Of a stretch of 64,000 bases of DNA, positions 9,085-17,707 are shown piece by piece; positions within the stretch are counted from its first letter, which is position 1; each line of letters starts with the position of its first letter. The DNA is from Candidatus Melainabacteria bacterium (lineage in GTDB: Bacteria > Cyanobacteriota > Vampirovibrionia > Obscuribacterales > Obscuribacteraceae): positions 110,108-174,107 of the forward strand of contig PLZS01000084.1 of assembly GCA_003153555.1 (NCBI GenBank), in the 5' to 3' direction. The notes beneath the pieces were generated by a model. It was not told the DNA's origin. It did not search any database and worked only from the letters and a program-made list of their open reading frames with translations. The position numbers and the translations under genes were made by a program.

Positions 9085-9516
9085 CTAATCTGACGCCGCG
9101 GCAGCCTTGCCCAATTTCTTCAGAAGTTTGAGTAGTGTTTGCCTTTCGGAAATGCTTAAGGACTCTGCCATTCTTTCCATATCGACTTGGTGCTTCTCGA
9201 AAGCTACCTGAATAACTTTCTTGCCTTCTTTGGTCAGGCTAACTACTTTAGCGCGCCTGTCTTCATCTGAATTGTGCCGTTCGACAAAACCTCGGCGTTC
9301 TAATCTGTCCACTGCAGTCGTGATGGAACCACTAGTCAGCGAGACTCGTGCCCCGATGGCATTGATTGTTTGGGGTCCGCGATGAAATAAACATTCAAGA
9401 ACGGCGAAGTCCGAATAGCAAATGCCCAGACTTTCAATGCTTCGTTCCGCCTTTACGTGACAGGCGTCGTAAGCCTTCCACAAAACTAGCCAGGTATGAA
9501 TGCCGCTAGTGTCCAT
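9085..9516 (-). CDS. MarR-family transcriptional regulator
   Basis: A 143-residue winged-helix repressor of the usual MarR length. The N-terminal dimer helix is followed by CYSDFAVLECLFHRGPQTINAIGARVSLTSGSITTAVDRLE (given here as overall pattern at ~33-73), the wing with DEDRRAKVVSLT, and a C-terminal dimerisation helix. The ATG has GAGAGG five bases upstream. A 12-base palindrome sits just upstream of the probable -10 (TAAGAT at 9548-9543), so autoregulation is likely. Ligand and targets are unknown; the neighbours are YbaB-like genes and a hydrolase lipoprotein. Confidence 0.92.
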   Translation of the reverse strand: MDTSGIHTWLVLWKAYDACHVKAERSIESLGICYSDFAVLECLFHRGPQTINAIGARVSLTSGSITTAVDRLERRGFVERHNSDEDRRAKVVSLTKEGKKVIQVAFEKHQVDMERMAESLSISERQTLLKLLKKLGKAAAASD

Positions 9517-9556
9517 CTGTGCCTCTCAAGGAAATAACGATAATCTTAGCACACGC

Positions 9557-9568
9557 CTTGAGTTCAAG
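9557..9568. promoter_or_regulatory. Candidate MarR operator palindrome
   Basis: CTTGAGTTCAAG is a perfect 12-base palindrome 41 bases upstream of the MarR ATG. It lies between a TTGACA (minus strand, 9582-9577) and a TAAGAT -10-like box. The TTGA/TCAA half-sites resemble known MarR-family sites. The link to this MarR is inferred from position. Confidence 0.5.
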
Positions 9569-9633
9569 TATCTTTGTGTCAAGGCAATCATAAACTGGTG
9601 AGCGCCAGCATCACTTAACAGTCGTGATAACAA

Positions 9634-9939
9634 CTAAACTGGTGGCAATCCGAATTCTTCACGCAAAGAATCAGTCTTAAATTTCACTTCTCTTAAAACT
9701 TGAGTCACAGCATCACGTGTTGCGTCCAAGAGTAATTGCTCCAGTTCGGCTTTGTTTTCCAAAGAGACCAACTTTGGATCAATTTTGACAGATTCAAAAC
9801 GAGATCTTCCGCTATAAACCACTCGCACAGCCCCATCACCCGCTGTTCCCTCAACCGTTATGGTGCAGAGTTCCTCTCTGATTTTCAGCATTCGCTGCTG
9901 CATTTGCACCAGAGGGTTTTGAGTAGAATCTTCAGACAA
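9634..9939 (-). CDS. YbaB/EbfC-family nucleoid-associated protein
   Basis: A 101-residue protein with the full YbaB/EbfC pattern: N-terminal helix LVQMQQRMLKIREEL, beta core TVEGTAGDGAVRVVYSG and VKIDPKLV, then a long C-terminal helix. These small dimers bind DNA and affect nucleoid structure or expression. The start is TTG with AAGGAAG five bases upstream. It lies ten bases after the stop of a larger gene carrying the same domain, so the two are co-transcribed paralogues. The usual dnaX-ybaB-recR setting is absent. Confidence 0.88.
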   Translation of the reverse strand: MSEDSTQNPLVQMQQRMLKIREELCTITVEGTAGDGAVRVVYSGRSRFESVKIDPKLVSLENKAELEQLLLDATRDAVTQVLREVKFKTDSLREEFGLPPV

Positions 9940-9949
9940 AACAGCTTCC

Positions 9950-10906
9950 TTACAGTCCTAATTGACCCAATTTCGCTGAAAGCATGCGCTTTTTCACTTC
10001 TTCCATTTTCTCGCTTGTTTTTCGCGCTGCATCGTTCAAAGCGGTTAGCACAAGATCTTCGAGCGTTTCAACCTCTTTTGGATCTATCGCTTCAGCACTG
10101 ATCTTTATGCTGGAAAATTGCAAATTACCATTACTAGTAACGACTACCGCACCGCCGCCAGCCGTTCCCTCGACTTGCACTTCAAGCATCTCTGTCACAT
10201 ACTGATTGGCTCCCTCTTGCGCCTGTTTCAAAGCTTGCTTCATAAAATCGGGGTTGCTCAAAATTTCGTTGATCTTTGAAGCACTACTTGCGGAAGCAGA
10301 TTTTGTTGCATTTAATTTGTCGTCGTCCAGCTCGTCATCAGGCTCGTCATCATCTTCATCAACCTCGCCTTGCGCATGGGTCTCAATCAAATCATTTACA
10401 TCTAATTCATCCGGTCCGTCATCTTCTTGCAAATAGCTAAAGCCACCACCTGCAGTGCAAGTAGGCAATCCAAGCTTATCCACAAGCGCATCGTGGCGAT
10501 TCATTTCGAAAGTGTAAGTTTTTCTCAATAATGCTTCGACCGCTTCAACCTCGTTGGCGGCTGCATAGGTTTCACAAAGTTTATGCGCGTCACCCCCGGA
10601 CATTGATTGTTCCTCTCCTGAAAAATAACCGGGGCAGGAGTTGTAATCATCCAAGAGGTTTCCGCAGTCAAAGAGCTTGTATAGAAGGAGGCTGTCATCA
10701 TGATTCATGACCGCAAATGCGGCACACTGAAAATGTTCCGATAAGCGCTTAGCAAGTTTAAATAGAACTGCATCCTTGGCAGGAAAAACACAAACAAACT
10801 TGTCTTGCTTATAAACGTAAGTATGCTTCTTGAGTTCGTTCAAGTAATCGATGACAGGCTGTTGTTCGCTTGTCGACAACGTGATGTTTGAGTAAAAATT
10901 ACCCAT
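9950..10906 (-). CDS. Fusion of an uncharacterised N-terminal domain with a YbaB/EbfC domain
   Basis: About 318 residues from ATG 10906, chosen because GAGG lies eight bases upstream; a TTG at 10933 would add nine residues. Residues 1-~155 form a compact domain (GNFYSNITL start; CAAFAVMNHDDSLLLYKLF; DDYNSCPGYF; GGDAHKLCETYAA) that I recall from stand-alone bacterial proteins of unknown function. A highly acidic linker follows (~165-205, EDDDEPDDELDDD), then a YbaB/EbfC domain (~220-318) with VEGTAGGGAVVVTSNG and a C-terminal helix. The pairing with a small YbaB directly downstream suggests hetero-oligomers. The role of the N-terminal domain is unknown. Confidence 0.85.
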   Translation of the reverse strand: MGNFYSNITLSTSEQQPVIDYLNELKKHTYVYKQDKFVCVFPAKDAVLFKLAKRLSEHFQCAAFAVMNHDDSLLLYKLFDCGNLLDDYNSCPGYFSGEEQSMSGGDAHKLCETYAAANEVEAVEALLRKTYTFEMNRHDALVDKLGLPTCTAGGGFSYLQEDDGPDELDVNDLIETHAQGEVDEDDDEPDDELDDDKLNATKSASASSASKINEILSNPDFMKQALKQAQEGANQYVTEMLEVQVEGTAGGGAVVVTSNGNLQFSSIKISAEAIDPKEVETLEDLVLTALNDAARKTSEKMEEVKKRMLSAKLGQLGL

Positions 10907-10962
10907 AGATGCTACCTCGCGCGCTGAGCGCAATGGGATAAGTGCCCAGACCCAGTGTGATT

Positions 10963-11553
10963 CTATTTAGTAACAGTTACTTTGTAGCCTTCTGGCGGCG
11001 TCATAGAAAATAACGACACGTCAGGGGATTTAGCGGAGAAAGTCTTGAGAGTTGTGACACTCTTACCTTGAGGCGTACTAGTTGTTGATTGAACAAAGCA
11101 GCCAATATCATTTCCAATCCAAGTTTCTGTAGAGGAGTTGAAAGCACCTTGCTTGGTTGTGTATTCGTAACCATGACAAGGATGACCCACAACCACTTTG
11201 GATCCCAAGTCCTTCGCGTTCTTTTTCTTCATCTCTTCCGGTTCTGAACCTTGATAGCTGTCGGCAGAGAGCTTGCTCTTCATGACCATTTTTTGCGCTT
11301 CCAAAATTGTCATTGATTCGAGCTTTGGATAGTCAGCAATGGTAATAAATTTTGAATTCGGCATTGTTGTCTCGGTTCTCATGTGACCCTTGCCATCCGA
11401 GACCATGCGCAGCGTAGCCTTGCCAGAAGAAGGGTTGACTACGTCGTATGTCGCATCAAAAATCTTTTTAGGGTAATCCGCCGCCACTGCTGCAACACAG
11501 CACAATGAAGCGGCAACGACAAAGGAGCCTATTCCAGAATTCAGTCTTGTCAT
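10963..11553 (-). CDS. Secreted DUF4412-like protein
   Basis: A 196-residue exported protein with a clear signal peptide (SFVVAASLCCVAAVAA, cleavage near AA-DYP). The mature part is beta-rich, alternating GKATLRMVSDGKGHMRTETT, FITIADYPKLESMTILEAQKMVM and VVVGHPCHGYEYTT, which fits the DUF4412 pattern. Two cysteines (HPCHGY and DIGCFV) could pair. AAGGAAG lies four bases before the ATG. It follows the kinase/propeller gene by 92 bases on the same strand. Function unknown. Confidence 0.75.
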   Translation of the reverse strand: MTRLNSGIGSFVVAASLCCVAAVAADYPKKIFDATYDVVNPSSGKATLRMVSDGKGHMRTETTMPNSKFITIADYPKLESMTILEAQKMVMKSKLSADSYQGSEPEEMKKKNAKDLGSKVVVGHPCHGYEYTTKQGAFNSSTETWIGNDIGCFVQSTTSTPQGKSVTTLKTFSAKSPDVSLFSMTPPEGYKVTVTK

Positions 11554-11644
11554 GATTCTTCCTTGTAACGCGAAACCAAATCGAGCGCTTAAATATACTA
11601 GAAGCAGCAGAAATGGTTGTTAAATGGAACGAACAAAGGCGCTA

Positions 11645-14146
11645 TCAGCCACCGTCTTGAAAAGCATAGGCGGTCAAGTCGCCCTCGACGCTACCTAAAT
11701 ATATTCTGTCATTCACCACCAGCGGTGCGGATTCAATGCAGCGCTCGGTATCTTTCTGCCATTTGATTTCGCCGCTTTTTGTTGAAAAAGCCTGCAACCA
11801 ACCTTCGTGACTTACGCTTAAAACCAACTCTTTGTGCACAACTAAATTTGCTACAACTTTGCCACGCACCGCGCCTTTCCACTTGAGGCTGCCATCATAT
11901 TTCTCACAGCAATACAGCCATTTATCATGGCTGGCAAATATGACTGAAGTGAATGCGATAACCGCTCGTGAAACAATTGGTTTGTCAGTTGGGTATTCCC
12001 AAATCAGTCCACCATTGTCCGCTTCTAACGCATAGAAAACACCACGCTGAGTACCGAAATAGACGCTATCTACAGAGGCTGCGGGGCTTGCAACAATGGG
12101 GGAGCCAGCGGGAAATTTCCAAACACTTTTGCCGTGATCTAAAGAAACAGCGTGAAAGAAACCGCCTTTGGTGCCAAACAATAATAGTTCCGCATGTCGT
12201 TGCGGTGCGCATACGATTGGTTCATTAGATTGATGCTGCCAGCGCAAAACACCACTGGATAAATCTATGCAAAGCAAACGTCCCTTTGAAGTTGGGACGA
12301 AAAGGTTATCTTTGTGATTCACCGGAGTTGCCATCAGTTCGTCTTCGCAAGAAAAATTCCAAATCGGGGCGCCTGTTTTGGCTGAAAGCGCCATGACACC
12401 GCCAGTCGCATTCACAACTGCGAGTCTGTCTTCATAAATTACAGGGCTGGAAAGAAGTGGACCGCCCGTATCGTGTTTCCAAATCAACGCACCAGTAGCG
12501 GCGTCAAGCGCATATACGAAATTATCGGCAGAAGCGCAATACAGTATTCGCTTGTCTTTCTCTAGTACCGGCGAAGATGACCATCCAATCGGTCCCTGAG
12601 TTTTAAATGTCCAAGCGATTTCTAAGGGAGCCTTTAAGTTGCCAACAACAGCCGCTTTCATACCACCGCTCGAAACTCGTGGTTGGAAATTGCGCGAAAT
12701 TACGTTTGGTGTTGCTGGTGGTGCCGCGCCAGGTGGTAGCGCCGGGCTCGAGCTATTTGGTGGCAATGGAAGGGACGTCAGAGGAAGCGTTTTATTAGCT
12801 TCAAAGGAGACTTCCGCAGCTGGCTCCTTGGATTGTGCTTTCGCCTCGATCCGCTGAGAATGCGGCTCTACGACAGGTCCAGATTGCACGCTTGAACTGT
12901 TAGGTTGTTTTGAAATGCGTTGTGACAAAACAAAGTCAGTTTGCTTGCGAGGGTGGTGCACCTGCTCGACCCGAGGTTTCCCGGTCAGCTTCTCTTGCCG
13001 TGCCTGTTCGGCGACGCTGCTTTCAAGCTGCGCCATCAACTCTTCTGATTCCGATTTGACTGACCCTGCGGCAGCAGCAGGGCGCTCAGCGCGAAACTCG
13101 GCCGCCTCTGGCAATCTTACATTCTGGCGATCCACTTTTTCGGTATCGCTAGGTGACCTGTTCCACGAACCGTCGAACGCGTTGTTATCCAGTTCCTTCG
13201 CCTTTGCTTGCGTCAACTGTTGCTGCAATGCTGGATCTATTTGCACGGGACCAGAACGAAGCAGCGGGCGGTTGCCCAAACCAAGCCTGGCGACACGCAA
13301 TTCAAAAATCAAATCATCGAGAATTGTAAGCACTTCAGACATATTTGAATAACGCTCTTCAGGCGTTTTAGCCATCATACGCCGGATCACTTTGTCTAAA
13401 ATTTCTGGTATCAGCGGGTTAATTCGCTTCGCTGAAGGAATTGGCGCCGATGAATGCTTGGTCGCCATTTCGATCATGCCGCCAGCTCGGAATGGCAGTT
13501 GCCCTGTAGCCATTTCAAAAAACAGTACGCCTAATGAATATATGTCTGACCGATGATCTTGAGGTTCACCGCGACATAATTCAGGCGACATATACGCCGG
13601 AGTACCCATGCCCTTGGTTGCAGAATTGTAGTGGACTCGACCGACTAACAACCTAGCCAACCCGAAGTCTCCAATCTTCAAATCACCTTCTGTCGTGATG
13701 AAAATGTTGTCAGCTTTGATGTCCTGGTGAATTACACCCTTTTTGTGGGCGAATGTCAGGCCCGAAGCTAACTGTTTCATCCAATTCAAGCAGTGCTCGA
13801 CCGCGAGTGGACCGCTGATCACCCGATTGGCGAGGTTTCCGCCTGGCAGATACTCCATCGAAACATAATGGTGTTGCTTCTTTTGCCGCTCTTCAACACC
13901 AATTTCATAGACCGTAACGATGTTCGGATGCTCCAACTGGGCGGCCAACCTGGCTTCCTGTCTGAAAATCTCAACACTGGATTTATCAGTCATTAGCTCA
14001 GGAAGCAGCATCTTGATCGCTACATCCCTCATCAGTTGCTCGTCTCGACAGTGGTAGACGACGCCCATGCCGCCCACGCCAAGCTCCTTAACAACGGTGT
14101 AGTGACCGTTTTCTAACTTGTCGCCCCGGGAAAAGATCACAGGCAT
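11645..14146 (-). CDS. Ser/Thr protein kinase with C-terminal PQQ-type beta-propeller
   Basis: An 833-residue Hanks-type kinase. The kinase domain (~15-290) has the glycine loop GVGGMGVVY, VAIK lysine K45, catalytic loop HQDIKADN (D142, arginine of HRD replaced by glutamine), and DFG at 160-162; it looks active. A low-complexity Pro/Ser/Gln linker (~290-500) follows. The C-terminal ~320 residues are repeated PQQ/quinoprotein-like blades, each with a GALIWKHDTG-like signature (GGVMALSAKTGAPIW, GRLLCIDLSSGVLRW and others). No TM helix is obvious, so both parts may be cytoplasmic and the propeller may be a protein or ligand sensor. It heads the leftward run DUF4412-YbaB-YbaB-MarR. Confidence 0.92.
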   Translation of the reverse strand: MPVIFSRGDKLENGHYTVVKELGVGGMGVVYHCRDEQLMRDVAIKMLLPELMTDKSSVEIFRQEARLAAQLEHPNIVTVYEIGVEERQKKQHHYVSMEYLPGGNLANRVISGPLAVEHCLNWMKQLASGLTFAHKKGVIHQDIKADNIFITTEGDLKIGDFGLARLLVGRVHYNSATKGMGTPAYMSPELCRGEPQDHRSDIYSLGVLFFEMATGQLPFRAGGMIEMATKHSSAPIPSAKRINPLIPEILDKVIRRMMAKTPEERYSNMSEVLTILDDLIFELRVARLGLGNRPLLRSGPVQIDPALQQQLTQAKAKELDNNAFDGSWNRSPSDTEKVDRQNVRLPEAAEFRAERPAAAAGSVKSESEELMAQLESSVAEQARQEKLTGKPRVEQVHHPRKQTDFVLSQRISKQPNSSSVQSGPVVEPHSQRIEAKAQSKEPAAEVSFEANKTLPLTSLPLPPNSSSPALPPGAAPPATPNVISRNFQPRVSSGGMKAAVVGNLKAPLEIAWTFKTQGPIGWSSSPVLEKDKRILYCASADNFVYALDAATGALIWKHDTGGPLLSSPVIYEDRLAVVNATGGVMALSAKTGAPIWNFSCEDELMATPVNHKDNLFVPTSKGRLLCIDLSSGVLRWQHQSNEPIVCAPQRHAELLLFGTKGGFFHAVSLDHGKSVWKFPAGSPIVASPAASVDSVYFGTQRGVFYALEADNGGLIWEYPTDKPIVSRAVIAFTSVIFASHDKWLYCCEKYDGSLKWKGAVRGKVVANLVVHKELVLSVSHEGWLQAFSTKSGEIKWQKDTERCIESAPLVVNDRIYLGSVEGDLTAYAFQDGG

Positions 14147-14257
14147 GGCGGGTTATTCAAAATCCTTTATTAAGTTCGATAGCTTGAAACGTCACATCTA
14201 CAGGCTTCCATAAGATAGTTGTACCCTAGTATAAGGTCCAATGGTCAGTCCAACTAG

Positions 14258-14318
14258 TTATCCGAGGGTAGTCTAGGCACACTGGTGGGGTCTATCCGAG
14301 GAGCGCCTATCCGAGGAG
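14258..14318 (+). repeat. Three copies of TATCCGAGG
   Basis: The 9-mer TATCCGAGG occurs three times in about 60 bases (14258-14318), the last two as CTATCCGAGGAG. They lie upstream of kdsD and immediately before a second repeat. Confidence 0.6.
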
Positions 14319-14324
14319 GCCCTA

Positions 14325-14383
14325 TGCAGCAAGCTGCTCGGCTCCTGCAGCAAGCTGCTCGGCTGGTGCAGCAAAGCTGCCCG
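14325..14383 (+). repeat. 21-base tandem repeat, nearly three copies
   Basis: The unit TGCAGCAAGCTGCTCGGCT starts at 14325 and 14346 with exact 21-base spacing. A diverged third copy starts at 14367 (TGCAGCAAAGCTGCCCG). Each unit can fold on itself through GCAGC/GCTGC. Function unknown. Confidence 0.75.
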
Positions 14384-14563
14384 AATTATCAGAAGTTAGC
14401 CCAATTGGGGCAAACCGCTCAGTAATTGATGCCCCAATCTGTAGCAGTAATACCGCAACTCTTGCTTAACCTGAACATTTGTCAAGAAAACCCGACGCCA
14501 TAAAGGCTAAAATGCCCGTGTTCGTTTGGAAGATCGCTTGTCAAGCACCAAAAGAGACCAGGG

Positions 14564-15604
14564 ATGCCTAAATCTAAAGAGTCCTCAACTGATACGCCAA
14601 CACCGACTGTAGATTTTGAACCGAGCCATGCGCCGGTCGAATCAGAGCTTCGCTTGCAAGGTAAAGCGGTTCTCGAGATGGAAGCACTGGCAATTTTAGC
14701 GATTGCTCAGCGCTTAAACGAGCACTTCGATTTAGCAGTCAAACTTCTTAGCGCATGTGCCGGCAAGGTTGTCGTCACCGGCATGGGCAAATCCGGACAC
14801 ATTGCCACGAAGCTGGCTGCCACATTCGCATCGACAGGTACTCCAGCATTCTTCGTTCACCCCGCCGAACTTAGGCATGGCGACTTCGGCATGCTTGACG
14901 AGAAAGACATCGTCGTTGCTTTGTCAGGATCTGGCGAAACGACCGAGATTAAATTGGCTCTTGATCCAATCAAAAGATTGGGAATCCCGATCATCGCCTT
15001 AACCGGAAACATCAATTCAACTCTCGCCCAACACAGCAATGCAGTGCTTGACGTGGGTGTGGCAAGAGAAGCATGCCCACTCAATCTAGCGCCAACATCG
15101 TCAACAACGGCGGCACTGGCGATGGGTGATGCACTGGCAATGGTGCTGATGGTGCAGAAAGGATTCAAACCGGAAGATTTCGCACGCAGCCATCCTGGTG
15201 GAAGTTTAGGACAACAACTAATTACAGTCGCAGACATCATGCGCTCAGAGCAAGAAGTACCAACCGTTCACTTAAATGCGGTGTATGGAGACGTTCTCAA
15301 GGAGATAGACAAGCGCCGCCTAGGTTTCACTTCTGTTTGCGATGATCATGGCAAGCTCCAAGGAATTATCACAGATGGTGACTTGCGCAGAACTCTAGTG
15401 AACTTCGGAGCAGCTGTTTTTGAAAAAGTAGCATCGCAAATTATGACCAAAGGACCAAAGACAATCTCCTCCAAATCCCTGGCCGTTGAGGCCTTGAGAG
15501 CTATGGAAAAACATGCGATTTCCGACCTACTCATTTTGGATGACAAAGAACGCCCTATCGGTTTGATCCATTTGAAGGATTTATTGAAGGCCGGAATAAT
15601 TTAG
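14564..15604 (+). CDS. kdsD: D-arabinose-5-phosphate isomerase (KdsD/KpsF/GutQ)
   Basis: A 346-residue enzyme interconverting ribulose-5-P and arabinose-5-P, the first step of Kdo synthesis for LPS. The SIS domain (~50-190) has GKVVVTGMGKSGHIATKLAATFASTG and the substrate-binding LSGSGETTEIK; two CBS domains follow (~220-346, IMRSEQEVPTV and IMTKGPKTIS). Length and order match KdsD. The N-terminal ~20 residues are a Ser/Thr/Pro-rich extension. It supports an LPS-type outer membrane in the host. Other Kdo genes are not in the window. Confidence 0.93.
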   Translation: MPKSKESSTDTPTPTVDFEPSHAPVESELRLQGKAVLEMEALAILAIAQRLNEHFDLAVKLLSACAGKVVVTGMGKSGHIATKLAATFASTGTPAFFVHPAELRHGDFGMLDEKDIVVALSGSGETTEIKLALDPIKRLGIPIIALTGNINSTLAQHSNAVLDVGVAREACPLNLAPTSSTTAALAMGDALAMVLMVQKGFKPEDFARSHPGGSLGQQLITVADIMRSEQEVPTVHLNAVYGDVLKEIDKRRLGFTSVCDDHGKLQGIITDGDLRRTLVNFGAAVFEKVASQIMTKGPKTISSKSLAVEALRAMEKHAISDLLILDDKERPIGLIHLKDLLKAGII

Positions 15605-15965
15605 TTTCCGAACCGTACCACTTGCACATATCCGCAACACCAAATGTCGATATATTGCGGATATCGATTGCGCATTTACTCGCTCGATATGAGCTCGGCA
15701 CATCACTACTTAGAAGCGTGAGAACAAGAACCAATGCGGATACAGATCGATTGCGCATTGACCAATTCTTCAGATTAATTGTCACCAAATGTTCACGAAT
15801 GATCGGGTAAACTGAAGGTTGGGTCAAAGTCTCATTAGTCCTAATCGACTCCAACTGCTACGCAGTTACAGAAAGCGCGTGCCACTGCTAGTGGTGCATA
15901 GTAATTGCTTTGCTATTCCGAACTATGACATCACGTCAACTGTAGATATATATAAGGGCATTGGC
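15605..15965. other. Non-coding gap with inverted and direct repeats
   Basis: Some 360 bases without a supported gene. It contains a perfect inverted repeat at 15628-15664, a 14-base direct repeat (ATCGATTGCGCATT at 15663 and 15746), and two small hairpins at 15853-15867 (AACTGC/GCAGTT) and 15882-15894 (CCACT/AGTGG). Confidence 0.6.
15628..15664. repeat. Perfect 10-base inverted repeat, 17-base loop
   Basis: ATATCCGCAA (15628-15637) pairs perfectly with TTGCGGATAT (15655-15664). It lies 24 bases after the kdsD stop. No T run follows, so it is either a weak terminator or a protein site. Confidence 0.55.
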
Positions 15966-16256
15966 ATGACTGCAGAGAACTTACCAGAGTCTCCAACCGC
16001 GCCAACCCTGGAACAATTAGAGCAGCGTCGACCACAATTGGCTAGTCTGTTGGCTCTCCGATCCAAGAAAAATCAAAAACAAACAACCACGAAACCTTTA
16101 GAACTTGAAGATATTCTGAACCACCAGGGTTCTGAATCTCTTTCATCCCAAGAAAAACAGGTCATGGGAAAGTGGTTGCAGTCTCACTACGATCGCATCG
16201 TGCAAAAGATGGCGACCATAGACACGCAGGAAAACTCCAAACGAATCGTGAAATAG
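15966..16256 (+). CDS. Small hydrophilic protein of unknown function
   Basis: A 96-residue frame from ATG 15966. It is charged and polar (LEQLEQRRPQLASLLALRSKKNQKQ, then ESLSSQEKQVMGKWLQSHYDRI), with predicted helices and no TM segment or signal. The frame is open further upstream to 15819, but that part crosses two hairpins and reads as non-coding. It ends 41 bases before the FAD oxidoreductase gene on the same strand. I do not recognise it. Confidence 0.55.
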   Translation: MTAENLPESPTAPTLEQLEQRRPQLASLLALRSKKNQKQTTTKPLELEDILNHQGSESLSSQEKQVMGKWLQSHYDRIVQKMATIDTQENSKRIVK

Positions 16257-16297
16257 AATACAATCCGTCTCGCCCCGGGCGATGAGGATTTGTTGGC

Positions 16298-17536
16298 GTG
16301 GTGGATTCGTTTAAGTATTTGATTGTTGGCAACGGTTTAATTGGCTGCGCCAGTGCACGTCATATGGGACAACACAGCGCACAGACTTTGCTTGTTGGTC
16401 CCGATGAACCAGCAGACTGGACCGGTCACCACGGAGTTTTCGCCAGCCATTACGATTCTGGTCGAATAACTCGCATCCTCGACACTGATTACGTCTGGGG
16501 GCTACTGGCAGAGCGATCAATAAAACGCTATCGCGACCTGGAAAAGGAGAGCGGCATTGAGTTCGCCCACATGGTGGGTTGCCTAAAAGCGGTGCCTGAT
16601 AATGACTGGGGACGTAGCTATCTTCAAGCGAACATCAAAGTAGGGAATCAACTCAATGTTGAATATGAAGAGGTGACTTACAGTCGACTACAAACACTAT
16701 TTCCTTACCTGCGCTTTCCTTCATCCACAATCGGAGTTTTAGAACGCTCAACGGCTGGATGGCTTGACCCAAGAAAAATGATCAGAGCCCAAAATGCCGT
16801 AGCCGAAAAGTCCGGTGTTAAAATTTGCCGAGAGACCGTGATCAAAACTCAGCTTATCGATAACGGTGTGCTCGCCACCACGGACTCAGGCAGAGAAATT
16901 AAAGCCGAAAAGGTCCTTGTTGCTGCCGGGGCATTTTCAAACTTTTACGACCTCGTTAGCAAACAGCTGCAAATCACTGTGCGCGCTGAAACCACGGTCT
17001 TGGGTGAGGTTTCCAGCACACATAGTCTCGCAGGTATGCCTAGTCTAATTTACTTCATGCCCGACAATCAGATCTCAAGTTACATTTATATGGTACCACC
17101 TGTAGTGTATCCAAACGGGCAATCCTTGATTAAAATAGGCGGCGACAGCGAGCGCAATCATACCTTTTCGGATCTGCAGTCAATCACACAGTGGTTTCAT
17201 TCAGAGGGCGGCGAAGCCACTCAGCGCGAGTTTAAGCGCGTATTGCAAGAGCTTCTGCCTGATCAGAAGTTTTTGAGTTGGCAAAGTAAGCCTTGTGTAA
17301 TTACTGACACTGCGACGGAACGTCCATACATCGGCAACCTCGATCGCAACATTTTTGTGGGAACTGGTGGCTGTGGTGCCGCCGCAAAATCCTCAGACGA
17401 AATCGGACGCCTGGCTGCTCTCAGCCTGACAGGCGAAGACTTCGATAGCTCTTATCCACATGACGCCTTTCAAGTAGTCACACACGACTCTTCATCAACA
17501 GAAAGTGTTCGCTCTGTGCGCAAGTTTCACTTCTAA
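16298..17536 (+). CDS. FAD-dependent oxidoreductase (DAO/glycine-sarcosine oxidase type)
   Basis: A 412-residue flavoenzyme of the D-amino-acid-oxidase fold. The N-terminal Rossmann motif is LIVGNGLIGCASARHMG. A middle segment EKVLVAAGAFSN and the C-terminal FAD-binding part (RPYIGNLDRNIFVGTGGCGAAAKSSDEIGRLAA) are typical of this family, whose members oxidise secondary or primary amines such as sarcosine, glycine or N-methyl amino acids. The start is GTG with GAGGA about ten bases upstream. The flanking guanine deaminase remnant and isochorismatase-like gene suggest nitrogen-compound catabolism nearby, but the substrate is not determined. Confidence 0.87.
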   Translation: MVDSFKYLIVGNGLIGCASARHMGQHSAQTLLVGPDEPADWTGHHGVFASHYDSGRITRILDTDYVWGLLAERSIKRYRDLEKESGIEFAHMVGCLKAVPDNDWGRSYLQANIKVGNQLNVEYEEVTYSRLQTLFPYLRFPSSTIGVLERSTAGWLDPRKMIRAQNAVAEKSGVKICRETVIKTQLIDNGVLATTDSGREIKAEKVLVAAGAFSNFYDLVSKQLQITVRAETTVLGEVSSTHSLAGMPSLIYFMPDNQISSYIYMVPPVVYPNGQSLIKIGGDSERNHTFSDLQSITQWFHSEGGEATQREFKRVLQELLPDQKFLSWQSKPCVITDTATERPYIGNLDRNIFVGTGGCGAAAKSSDEIGRLAALSLTGEDFDSSYPHDAFQVVTHDSSSTESVRSVRKFHF

Positions 17537-17571
17537 ATTCCGCCGTTCTGAGAATTGTCTGCTCTTACCCT

Positions 17572-17602
17572 ATATCGAACATATCGACATATCGAACACA
17601 TA
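17572..17602 (+). repeat. Short AT-rich direct repeats (ATATCGAACA)
   Basis: ATATCGAACA occurs twice, separated by ATATCGAC, just upstream of a TATAATA sequence and the guanine deaminase remnant. This could be a promoter with an operator or a rearrangement scar. Confidence 0.4.
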
Positions 17603-17707
17603 TAATAATGTGGACAGCTTGAACTAAGGCAACCCAGAAAGATCCGGCGAAAAGTCCGCAAGCATGCGTGTTCGAAAAATACAATTTGGTCGGACCCAAA
17701 TTCACAT

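Larger units (their letters stand above)
14147..14563. other. Non-coding gap between divergent kinase and kdsD genes
   Basis: About 417 bases with no supported gene. It holds two families of short repeats (annotated separately) and must contain the divergent promoters. I see no RNA gene. Confidence 0.6.

Noticed and set aside
10206..10436. Poly-serine frame opposite the acidic linker of the YbaB fusion
   Set aside because: The minus-strand acidic linker (GAT/GAC/GAA codons) reads as serine on the other strand; no gene is supported.
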